NCBI GenBank assembly: GCA_019359395.1
Contig: JAHHHK010000004.1
Location: forward strand, 62,001 to 126,000
Length of the DNA: 64,000 nt
DNA from: Komarekiella atlantica HA4396-MV6
GTDB lineage: Bacteria; Cyanobacteriota; Cyanobacteriia; Cyanobacteriales; Nostocaceae
Direction of reading: 5' to 3'
The notes under the pieces are model-generated. The model saw only the letters and a list, made by a program, of their open reading frames with translations, was not told the origin of the DNA and searched no databases. Below, in pieces: positions 27,124 to 34,706 of this stretch (the stretch's first letter is position 1; every line of letters begins with the position of its first letter). The translations under genes and the position numbers were made by a program.

Positions 27124-27193
27124 AAGAGTTATGGATAACGTATATTTAATTTATGAAGATGTTTAATATAAAAGATTAAACGATGAATTTTAT

Positions 27194-27985
27194 CTAATAA
27201 ACTAATTTTAAGCTCACCATCATTAATACAGAGTAAGTAATAAACCGCAATGGTTTTTGCGGCGCAATCTGACAGATTTTAGTCCCCAGTATTACTCCAG
27301 GTACTGAGCCTAGCCATATCGGTAATACTAAGCTCCAATCAACTGTACCTAAAGTGAGGTGTCCAATAGCGGTAAATAGTAAGAGAATTGCAGCTTGGGA
27401 AATATCTGTACCAACTAACTTTCGTGCATCCAAACGAAAAAATGCAATCAGTACTAAGGCAAACATTGAGCCGGAAGCGACGCTTGTTAGACCTACAATA
27501 CAACCTAAAAATGCTCCTACACTGATTGTCTGCAAGCGTCCTAGTTTAGTCTTTAAGTCAAATTTGGGGAGTTCAGGTAATTGTAACTTTGGAAAGAAGG
27601 TCAAAAGCAGCATTTGTACTAACGCTAAAACTGTAACCAATAGAATCGTCACACCCAACAAGTGAAGCATGATGTCGTTTAGGTTATGCTCGCCATTCTG
27701 TTTAATCAGGTGTAATATTCCTACCCCAAACAGTGAACCAGGAACGCTTCCCAAAGCTAGCCATTTTACCACCTGCATATCAAGGGTTCGTTGCTGCCAG
27801 TGTTTGATGCTACCAACGACCTTCATGAGTGTAGCAGCAACGACATCAGAACTTACTGCGATCGCAGGCGGTACTTGAAAAACAAAAATCAACATCGGGG
27901 TAATTAGAGAAGCGCCACCAATTCCTGTCAGACCTACAGCAATGCCAATGAGAAAGCTGAAGAGAGGTAATAATAAAGAATCCAT
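27194..27985 (-). CDS. TauE/SafE-family membrane permease
   Basis: 263 residues, about seven membrane segments, opening with the family signature GIAVGLTGIGGASLITPMLI and repeating it in weaker form in the second half (VGLTSVASGSMFALVLIAFF). Family members export sulfite, sulfoacetate or related organosulfur anions, or import some organic anions (established for named members); the substrate here is not known. AAGGACAGGAGT gives a good ribosome site before the ATG. It closes the transporter cluster that starts with sulfate uptake at 11.8 kb. Confidence 0.9.
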   Translation of the reverse strand: MDSLLLPLFSFLIGIAVGLTGIGGASLITPMLIFVFQVPPAIAVSSDVVAATLMKVVGSIKHWQQRTLDMQVVKWLALGSVPGSLFGVGILHLIKQNGEHNLNDIMLHLLGVTILLVTVLALVQMLLLTFFPKLQLPELPKFDLKTKLGRLQTISVGAFLGCIVGLTSVASGSMFALVLIAFFRLDARKLVGTDISQAAILLLFTAIGHLTLGTVDWSLVLPIWLGSVPGVILGTKICQIAPQKPLRFITYSVLMMVSLKLVY

Positions 27986-28356
27986 ACTCCTGTCCTTAAC
28001 CGGGGTTTTGTGAATGCGGCCTTGTTTCGCTGATACTCAAAGACTGCTTGTAACGTTGTTGTGCAAAACGTTTCGTACAACTGCAACTTTTGAGGGACCG
28101 TTGAAAAATCCCACCAAATACTAAAATCTGATCGGTTTACCGTATTTTAAGATTAAAAATAGTAAAAGTCTATCTTTGTGTGGAGTGATACAAAATATCA
28201 ATATGGCGTTGAGCCGAGATACGTGTATTTTTCGGCAAGATAGTCTGGAAAAGCTTTTGGTGTCTAGGTTTTAGCGATTTTTGCGAACAATTGTATAAGA
28301 TGCGTTATATACTTAATAAAATTAATACTTTAAATTACTGAGAATAAAAACAAAAA
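27986..28356. other. Intergenic region, no gene seen
   Basis: 370 bp upstream of the TauE-type gene, AT-rich, expected to hold its promoter. I see no repeat or RNA structure apart from short direct repeats such as GTTGTTGTGCAAAACG. Confidence 0.4.
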
Positions 28357-28488
28357 GGGAAAAAGGGTAAACAAGTCGCCCACAAAAGGCGTTAGCGTAG
28401 CGGGACGAAGTACGGTTTTTACCTTCCACATAAGAGAAGGATTATTTCGCGCCACTTGCGGGCGAAAGCGTCTCGTAGAGAAGTTCGG
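28357..28488. repeat. Dispersed repeat that truncates an SDR gene
   Basis: Contains GGGTAAACAAGTCGCCC, GCGTAGCGGGACGAAG and CACTTGCGGGCGAAAGCGTC then TCTCGTAGAGAAGTTCGG. It matches in parts the block at 9674-9775. Its right edge meets SDR coding sequence at 28489, so insertion or recombination through this repeat removed the SDR C-terminus. Confidence 0.75.
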
Positions 28489-28629
28489 CTCCTCCGCAAT
28501 CACCTTTGCGCGCCCTTCGACCATGCCCCCGGTGAAGCGACCCATCATCGGGGTGTCGATGTAGCCAGGACAGACGGCGTTGACGCGGATGTTCTGCGCG
28601 GCGTAGTTGAGGGCTGCCGCAGTCGGCAT
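28489..28629 (-). pseudogene. Fragment of a short-chain dehydrogenase/reductase
   Basis: About 47 codons on the minus strand encode TAAALNYAAQNIRVNAVCPG, YIDTPMMGRFTGGMVEGRAK and VIAEEP. This is the SDR region just after the catalytic YxxxK helix (the RVNAVCPG turn). The N-terminal Rossmann part, the catalytic Tyr and the C-terminus are missing. The downstream side runs into a dispersed repeat and the upstream side into unrelated sequence. The DNA is GC-rich like the neighbouring dehydrogenase, so both probably arrived together. Confidence 0.82.
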
Positions 28630-28749
28630 ATCTCGCGTACGTATAAGAAAAGCTCATGCCATACAGGCCAACCCCATCGCCGAGACTTATAAGTTGCTGT
28701 TTCTAAGTTTGCGCGTTTGCATTGTTACTCCTTCGAGGTTCCACCTCGG

Positions 28750-29808
28750 TTATGTAGATTTAAGTGATGCCATATCGATACAGAAGCGGTACTTCACATC
28801 GGACTTGAGCAGTCGCTCATAAGCTTCGTTGACCTTCTGGATGGGGATGACTTCGACATCCGCGGTGATGTTGTGCTCACCGCAAAAGTCAAGCATCTCC
28901 TGGGTTTCGGCGATGCCGCCGATGTTAGAGCCGGAGAGACTGCGGCGGGCCATGATGAGGCTGAATGCTGAGACATCCAGGGGCTTCTCGGGTGCGCCGA
29001 CAAGGGTGATGTTACCGTCGAGGCGGAGCAGGTTGAGATAGGCGTTGATGTCGTGCTTGGCAGAGACGGTGTCGAGAATGAAATCCAGGCTGCCAGCGTG
29101 CTTCTGCATTTCGTCGGTATTGCGCGAGACAACGACTTCGTCAGCACCGAGGTGGAGCGCGTCGTCTTTCTTGTCAGGCGAGGTGGTGAAGACAACGACG
29201 TGTGCTCCGAACGCATGAGCAAACTTCACGCCCATGTGACCCAGTCCGCCTAGACCGACCACGCCAACTTTCTGGCCCTTGGTGACACCCCAGTGGCGGA
29301 GTGGCGAGTATGTTGTGATTCCAGCGCAGAGGAGCGGCGCAACTCCAGCGAGATCGAGGTTGGAGGGGACGCGCAGCACGAAGCGTTCATCGACGACGAT
29401 GCTATCGGAGTAGCCACCATAGGTGACGCGTCCAAGGTGCTTGTCCGAGGAGTTGTAGGTGAGGGTCAGGGAAGGGCAGAACTGCTCAAAGCCAGCTTTA
29501 CACTGGGGGCAGGTTCCATCCGAATCGACCATACAGCCGACCGCCGCGAGATCGCCGGGCTTATACTTGGTAACTGCCGAGCCGACCTTGGTGACACGGC
29601 CCACGATCTCATGGCCGGGGACAATCGGGTAAACAGTTGACATGAAGCTGCTCCACTCGTTACGCACTGAATGGAGGTCGGAGTGGCAGATGCCGCAGAA
29701 GAGGATTTCGAGCTGTACGTCGTGCTCTGTAGGATCACGCCGCGCGATCGTGTCGGAGGCCAGCGGCGATGTCGCACTGGCAGCGGAGTAAGCCTTCGCG
29801 TTATACAT
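28750..29808 (-). CDS. Zinc-dependent alcohol dehydrogenase (YahK/CAD-like)
   Basis: 352 residues of the medium-chain dehydrogenase family. The catalytic zinc site is in FCGICHSDLHSVRNEW and PGHEIVGRV. The structural zinc cysteines are in GTCPQCKAGFEQFC. The NADP-type Rossmann loop is GVVGLGGLGHMGVKFAHAFG. It closely follows the layout of YahK-type aldehyde reductases, which reduce a broad range of aldehydes with NADPH. Codon use is clearly richer in G/C than the surrounding DNA, indicating horizontal transfer. GGAG lies 12 bp before the ATG. An AraC-type regulator is divergently encoded. Confidence 0.95.
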   Translation of the reverse strand: MYNAKAYSAASATSPLASDTIARRDPTEHDVQLEILFCGICHSDLHSVRNEWSSFMSTVYPIVPGHEIVGRVTKVGSAVTKYKPGDLAAVGCMVDSDGTCPQCKAGFEQFCPSLTLTYNSSDKHLGRVTYGGYSDSIVVDERFVLRVPSNLDLAGVAPLLCAGITTYSPLRHWGVTKGQKVGVVGLGGLGHMGVKFAHAFGAHVVVFTTSPDKKDDALHLGADEVVVSRNTDEMQKHAGSLDFILDTVSAKHDINAYLNLLRLDGNITLVGAPEKPLDVSAFSLIMARRSLSGSNIGGIAETQEMLDFCGEHNITADVEVIPIQKVNEAYERLLKSDVKYRFCIDMASLKST

Positions 29809-30121
29809 GGATTTATGCTCCTATTTGTTTACTTTTGGGGTCTGGTATTGTTCGTCGCTGACCTTTTCCATCCAGTCCACGGTCTTGCCATCGAGTTCTG
29901 AATGGCGATGTGCGTCATCAAGGTTTGCCTTGATGCCAGTTTGGTTGTCAGTAGGCGAATTTATTGCTCAATCAAAACTGAGTTTTTTCTTGAATAAAAA
30001 TCCAGAATGCCTACAAAAAGCCGGAATCATTTCTCATTGCTTTAGCTTCATTCTAAGAATTCTCAAGGGCAAGCAATAAAACAATCGTCTAAGATTGTTG
30101 TACAATCCTGCAAACTTAGAA
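29809..30121. promoter_or_regulatory. Divergent region between alcohol dehydrogenase and AraC gene
   Basis: 313 bp separate the two start codons, so both promoters and the regulator binding site should be here. The half next to the dehydrogenase still has mixed composition, the other half is AT-rich. No operator repeat was recognised. Confidence 0.45.
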
Positions 30122-31123
30122 ATGAACGCTGCCAAAACGAGTGAAAAGTCCGATATGGATTTAATGAATGACCAGCAGGCAAAGCGCGAGGCAGACAGGG
30201 CGCAAGCCAACAGAGACGAACTGACCCAACGCATCTCACAGGCTATTCGTCATGATAGGACGATTGAGGCGCACAAAGGATTGCACTTCAACCGCACCTC
30301 CTCGCCTTCGGAATGCATTCATAGTATTTCTGTCCCTGCCTTTTGTGTAATTGCTCAAGGCAGCAAGGAGGTTCTTCTGGGCAGCGATCGCTATCAGTAC
30401 GACCCTATGCATTATCTGCTTGCTACGGTCGAACTACCGATTGTCAGCCAAATTCTGGAAGCGTCCCAGGAAAAACCGTACCTTAGCCTTCGCCTCGATC
30501 TCGACCCCACCCTGGTCAGTTCAGTGATGGTCGAGGCAGGACATCCCTCATCACGCAGCCGTGCTGATGTGAAAGCGATTGACGTAAGTCCGTTGGATGC
30601 AAATCTGTTGGACGCTGTGGTGCGGCTCGTCAGGCTTCTAGATTCCCCTGCTGAAGCTCATGTTCTCGCACCACTGATTAAGCGGGAAATCATTTACCGA
30701 CTTCTGATGGGAGAACAAGGTAATCGGCTCAGTCAGATTGCAGTTCTGGGTGGCTACACCCACCACATCGCTGTTGCTGTCGAGCGACTTCGTAAAGACT
30801 TTAAGGAGCCGATCAAGATTGAAAGCATCGCACGAGAGCTTGGAATGAGTGTATCGGGCTTTCACCATCACTTCAAGTCTGTCACTGCAATGAGTCCCTT
30901 GCAGTTCCAGAAGCAACTGCGGCTCCAGGAGGCTCGCCGTCTGATGCTAGGGGAAAACCTTGACGCTACTAGTGCTGCCTACCGTGTGGGTTATGACGAT
31001 GCCTCGCACTTCAATCGGGAATATAAGCGGCTCTTTGGTACACCACCGATGCGCGATGTGGAGAGGCTGCGAGAAGCTGTTAGGAAGACTGCTAGTCAAT
31101 ATGATCTCCTCAAGATGCCCTAA
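30122..31123 (+). CDS. AraC-family regulator with AraC_N-type sensor (YqhC-like)
   Basis: 333 residues from ATG 30122 (a TTG nine codons upstream is less likely). The N-terminal domain matches the AraC_N type (GLHFNRTSSPSECIHSISVP, FCVIAQGSKEVLLGSDRYQY). The C-terminal domain has two helix-turn-helices (IKIESIARELGMSVSGFHHH and LDATSAAYRVGYDDASHFNR). E. coli YqhC, of this architecture, activates an aldehyde reductase gene; the divergent aldehyde/alcohol dehydrogenase fits the same logic. That link is inference from arrangement. Confidence 0.93.
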   Translation: MNAAKTSEKSDMDLMNDQQAKREADRAQANRDELTQRISQAIRHDRTIEAHKGLHFNRTSSPSECIHSISVPAFCVIAQGSKEVLLGSDRYQYDPMHYLLATVELPIVSQILEASQEKPYLSLRLDLDPTLVSSVMVEAGHPSSRSRADVKAIDVSPLDANLLDAVVRLVRLLDSPAEAHVLAPLIKREIIYRLLMGEQGNRLSQIAVLGGYTHHIAVAVERLRKDFKEPIKIESIARELGMSVSGFHHHFKSVTAMSPLQFQKQLRLQEARRLMLGENLDATSAAYRVGYDDASHFNREYKRLFGTPPMRDVERLREAVRKTASQYDLLKMP

Positions 31124-31399
31124 TGCCAGAAATCACTAAAACATTGGGGAAACAGTTGTGTGTAGCGCACCGTATGCTGAATGTTTTTGTGTCCTAGATA
31201 GTGCTGAATAGATTGTGTATCGTGCCCATCTTGCCGAAAATTACACGGTTCTCAATTCAACTTTAGTATAAAAATATACTAAAATTTAAAGTATTTTTTT
31301 TGATAAACTGAGTTCCAGCTTATATCTAGAGTTCAGTGATAAATTTAATAGCAGTATTTCAAAAAACTACATTATTCTTAGCGCAATACCGTATTTGAT

Positions 31400-32191
31400 A
31401 TGGCATTAGAAAAAGTCAACGACGAAAATCAACAAACAGCAGCATCTTCGCAAAAGCCACAGTCTCCCATAGGGTTTGTGCAAAAACTGTTAATTATCTA
31501 TTGGCGTTCTCTGTTGCTACTATTCGTGGGGGTATATCTACCACTGCAAATTTTTGGACTGCTTGCATTAGAGGTGCAGCAAAAAGAGGGTAGTTTTCCT
31601 TGGGATTTGCCGATTTTGGTGACGGTTCATTCTCTAGCACAGCCGCAGTTAGACGTATTCGCCGCAATGTTGACTAAACTGGGTTCGTTTTGGACTGTAT
31701 TACCCATACTGAGCATAATCGCACTCATTTTACTAGTGCAACGTCGCTGGCGATCGCTCACTTATTTAGTCATTACTACTGCTGGTAGTGCAATTATTAA
31801 CCGCACAGCCAAGGAATTTTGGCACAGAGTACGTCCTGATTTGTGGAACTCAGTTGCACCAGAATTTGATTATTCATTCCCTAGTGGTCATTCCATGACA
31901 AGTATGACTTTGATTGCCGTTTTGGTAGTTTTGACTTGGGGTAGTGCCTGGTGCTGGTTAGTATTAATTTTGGGTAGCTTGTTTGTCTTAGCTATTGGCT
32001 GGACACGGTTATATTTGGGAGTTCATTTTCCTAGTGACATTATCGCAGGTTGGATGGTAGCAATCGCTTGGGCAATTGGCGTGAGTTTAATTATTCGACC
32101 ATTATCACAATCGGCAAATATTATCAGCGAAAAGCCAGTAAGTGAAACCAAATTGCTCTCTGAAGAACAGGAGTTGTTTAATCAGGAATAA
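31400..32191 (+). CDS. PAP2-superfamily membrane phosphatase
   Basis: 263 residues with six membrane segments and the three phosphatase motifs: KEFWHRVRP (motif 1), FPSGHS (motif 2) and TRLYLGVHFPSDI (motif 3, with the catalytic His). Such enzymes dephosphorylate phosphatidic acid, undecaprenyl pyrophosphate or related lipid phosphates at the membrane; the substrate here is open. The N-terminus is a polar 30-residue cytosolic extension. It stands alone. Confidence 0.92.
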   Translation: MALEKVNDENQQTAASSQKPQSPIGFVQKLLIIYWRSLLLLFVGVYLPLQIFGLLALEVQQKEGSFPWDLPILVTVHSLAQPQLDVFAAMLTKLGSFWTVLPILSIIALILLVQRRWRSLTYLVITTAGSAIINRTAKEFWHRVRPDLWNSVAPEFDYSFPSGHSMTSMTLIAVLVVLTWGSAWCWLVLILGSLFVLAIGWTRLYLGVHFPSDIIAGWMVAIAWAIGVSLIIRPLSQSANIISEKPVSETKLLSEEQELFNQE

Positions 32192-32331
32192 AGTTTATTA
32201 GTTCGTAAGTATAGGCTTTATTAATACAATTTAAATACGTAAACTTTCTACTCTACTAGACTCAAAATCTTGTAGACTTTTTTGATTTTTTGTTATAAAA
32301 TACGGTAAGCCGATAAAAATACTGGACTATC

Positions 32332-32760
32332 ATGATTGACATTGAAAAAAGTGTTCAAGAGTCTTTGTCACAAACTACAGAGAATTTACCCAAAACACTA
32401 TTGCAAAAGATTAGAGGTGGATTTTTTTTAGTTATTGGATATTTGTTGTCACCATTATGCTGGTGGAATGACTTGATATTTAATTTACCAATTGCTTATT
32501 TATTTGGTTACATTTGTAGTCTTTTTGCTCCTAAATTACTTATGCCCTGTATTATTATCGGTTACTGGCTATCTAATATTATTGGTATTCTCTTGATGCA
32601 AGCAGGTGCAATTGATATTTTCCAAAAACAACCCCAAGAACGCAACTTAAAAAAAGAATTATTTACAGGCTTAATTTCTTCAACTGCGTATACATTTTTA
32701 ATTCTGGCATTAATCCAGTTTAAAATTATCGATACTCCTAATTTATTCTCTGGTAGTTAA
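32332..32760 (+). CDS. Membrane protein of unknown function
   Basis: 142 residues, about three hydrophobic segments (LVIGYLLSPLCWWNDLIF, LPIAYLFGYICSLFAP with the following stretch, and a C-terminal FLILALIQFKII). A 25-residue polar N-terminus precedes them. No family recognised. It is plausible as a real gene from sustained codon structure and length. It follows the PAP2 gene by 140 bp on the same strand. Confidence 0.72.
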   Translation: MIDIEKSVQESLSQTTENLPKTLLQKIRGGFFLVIGYLLSPLCWWNDLIFNLPIAYLFGYICSLFAPKLLMPCIIIGYWLSNIIGILLMQAGAIDIFQKQPQERNLKKELFTGLISSTAYTFLILALIQFKIIDTPNLFSGS

Positions 32761-32773
32761 TAAAATTTGAAAT

Positions 32774-32831
32774 GTTCGTAGTAAGCACTTTAGTGCTTAA
32801 AAAATCAATGACTAAAGTCCTTACTACAAAC
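32774..32831. repeat. Second copy of the GTTCGTAG...CTACTACAAAC-type repeat
   Basis: GTTCGTAGTAAGCACTTTAG is followed by TGCTTAAAAAATCAATGACT and AAAGTCCTTACTACAAAC. It shares its ends with the element at 14821-14883. The inner parts AGCACTTTAGTGCTT and GACTAAAGTC are themselves palindromic. Confidence 0.8.
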
Positions 32832-32906
32832 ACATATAACCATCAAAATTAATGATACAGTCCATTACAACTATCTTTAACTGGTAGTTAATCAAAAATA
32901 GTAAAA

Positions 32907-33710
32907 TCACTTTAATTTTAAAATATCATTCATATTTAAAAGACTTGGACTATCCTTTGTCATAATTAAAGGTAATTTACCATCCCATTTTTCTATAGCC
33001 TGTCTTTTCAAAATTTCATCAGTCAAACTTTCATGTAATAATTTGTTTACTTCTGCTTCTCCTTTAGCTAAATTTACCTGAGCCTCTGCTTCTTTTGCTG
33101 CTTTCAATGCGATAAAACCTGCTCGCCTAGCATCTTGTTCTGCAATCTGTTTTGCCTCTACTGCTTCACTAAATCTATCTGAAAAATCGACATTAACTAA
33201 AGAAATATCATCAACTGCAATATGATAGCTATGTAATCTCGTCATCAATGTATTATCAACATCAGATTTTACTTCTCCTCGTTTGGTGACTATTTCTTCT
33301 GCTGTATACTTTGCGATAATTGCTTTTAAAACTTCTTTCACTGCGGGATTTATAATTTTTTCAACTACGTCTTTTTCATCACCAACATCTCGAAAAATTA
33401 GATTAGTTTCTTCAGGCAGAATATGCCAATTTAACACTACATCTGTATATATATCTTGTAAATCTTTAGAAGGAGACTCAGCAGAGATGTCTTGTCTTTG
33501 AACTCTCACACTGATTCTTCTGACTGTATTGACAATAGGAATTATAATATGTATTCCTTCTGCCAATACCGTTTCTTGGACTCTACCAAACTGCATTAAT
33601 ACACCGCGTTCTCCAGCATTTACTACCACAAAAGGTGTCAGTAAAATTGTAATTAAAAATAAAAGCGCAGTTAATTTACCAGCACCATTTGTAAGTTTAA
33701 TTTGTTTCAT
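32907..33710 (-). CDS. Prohibitin-like SPFH-domain protein
   Basis: 267 residues from ATG 33710 (the TTG three codons upstream is unlikely). There is one N-terminal membrane anchor (LTALLFLITILLTPFVVV), then the SPFH/band 7 domain (AGERGVLMQFGRVQETVLAE, GIHIIIPIVNTVRRISVRVQ) and an Ala/Glu-rich coiled coil (about 185-235). Prohibitins form ring complexes that restrain the membrane protease FtsH (family knowledge). An ftsH gene lies 1 kb away on the other strand, which supports that role here. It ends in a short basic tail ILKLK. Confidence 0.92.
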   Translation of the reverse strand: MKQIKLTNGAGKLTALLFLITILLTPFVVVNAGERGVLMQFGRVQETVLAEGIHIIIPIVNTVRRISVRVQRQDISAESPSKDLQDIYTDVVLNWHILPEETNLIFRDVGDEKDVVEKIINPAVKEVLKAIIAKYTAEEIVTKRGEVKSDVDNTLMTRLHSYHIAVDDISLVNVDFSDRFSEAVEAKQIAEQDARRAGFIALKAAKEAEAQVNLAKGEAEVNKLLHESLTDEILKRQAIEKWDGKLPLIMTKDSPSLLNMNDILKLK

Positions 33711-33719
33711 ATTTAGCAA

Positions 33720-33855
33720 AACTATTTGTTCAGTTCTCTTAAAAAGTGCTTGTTTATACTACACTAATCCGATGGGAATAAGCTAGTTAATAAATATTGT
33801 ATACGAGTATGTCATAGGTTTATCTGCAAAACAAGCCGCCAGCAGTGAGAGCAAT
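33720..33855. other. Upstream DNA of the prohibitin gene
   Basis: A short AT-rich stretch expected to contain the prohibitin promoter; no element recognised. Together with the repeat at 33856-34005 and the following AT-rich DNA to 34211 it forms a 490-bp gap. Confidence 0.35.
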
Positions 33856-34005
33856 AGCCCTTTAAGGTGGGTAAAAATCCCAAAAATTTTGCGAATTTTG
33901 GGCTTTTCACCTTCGTGTCTTAGTGCCTTTGTGGTTCAAAAGTCAATTTTGTAACCACTAAGACGCCAAAACACCAAGAAAAATGCATTACACCTTGAAA
34001 GGGCT
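33856..34005. repeat. 150-bp element with inverted ends
   Basis: AGCCCTTTAAGGTG (33856-33869) and CACCTTGAAAGGGCT (33991-34005) are inverted with one mismatch. Inside are further inverted segments: CCCAAAAATTTTGCG/GAATTTTGGG near 33890, and GTGTCTTAGTGCCTTTGTGG against CCACTAAGACGCCAAAACAC. The whole could fold into one long stem. It looks like a small non-autonomous repeat; no terminal duplication was identified. Confidence 0.65.
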
Positions 34006-34211
34006 ACAGTTATGGCAAAGTTAGGAAACAGGAATTAGTTGTCCTTCACTCCCCCACTCCTCATCTTTCCCTACTCCTTCCCAAAAGCAGCAATAGCCCT
34101 GTAACTCTGATTGAGTACGGTAAACCGTATTTGCTCATTAGTTCACAAAGATTAGTTTAATTGTTAAGTTTAGTTACATAAATTAAAAATTGCTACTAAC
34201 CAGGAGAACTT

Positions 34212-34268
34212 ATGAAAACCAGTAGTACCTTTGATGAGCAAATCAGATTAAACAACTTTGCGATATAA
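34212..34268 (+). CDS. Possible 18-residue leader peptide
   Basis: CAGGAGAACTT precedes an ATG that opens a short frame MKTSSTFDEQIRLNNFAI ending at TAA (34266-34268). The ribosome site is excellent, while the next gene (ATG 34288) lacks one. It may be a translated leader coupled to the DUF2949 gene, or the displaced start of that gene after a frame change. It is too short for certainty. Confidence 0.4.
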   Translation: MKTSSTFDEQIRLNNFAI

Positions 34269-34287
34269 ATATTGTTTTAAGATTGAC

Positions 34288-34473
34288 ATGGAAGCCACAA
34301 AGCAATTAGTTCATTTTTTAGAAGAAGATTTGGGCATATCTGACGGAGCAATTTCTCTGGCGTTGCGACATTGTGAACAAACACCCAACTTTTTACCCAT
34401 GACCCTCTGGCAGTATGGTCTGGTGACACTAGATCAATTAACCCAAATTTTTGACTGGCTGGAAACAGTGTAA
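34288..34473 (+). CDS. DUF2949-family small protein
   Basis: 61 residues: MEATKQLVHFLEEDLGISDG then ISLALRHCEQTPNFLPMTLW, QYGLVTLDQLTQIFDWLETV. The pattern LPMxLWQYGLVTLxQLxxIFDWL is that of a cyanobacterial DUF2949 protein. Function unknown; helical, no membrane segment. The start is ATG 34288; no Shine-Dalgarno is seen, but the stop of the short leader frame lies 19 bp upstream, which could allow reinitiation. Confidence 0.82.
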   Translation: MEATKQLVHFLEEDLGISDGAISLALRHCEQTPNFLPMTLWQYGLVTLDQLTQIFDWLETV

Positions 34474-34706
34474 ACAACTGCTTCAAATATTTGGGATAGA
34501 AATTAGCCAGCTTTCAGAAACACTGGCACTCTCAACAGCTTTAACAAAAAAAGCAACAATTCAAAGAGAATTTCCTGATTAAGTCGGGTTCTCCTAACTC
34601 TTGTCTTCTAACTACTGGAGTCTTAATTACGAATTACGCGCTTCGTAGCCCCAGAGCGAATTACGAATTACCATAACTCCTCTCATTCTAAGGATTAGTA
34701 ACATCA

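Noticed and set aside
29000-29700. Long open frames on the strand opposite to and in other frames of the alcohol dehydrogenase
   Set aside because: They are by-products of the GC-rich codon pattern of the real gene and show no domain.
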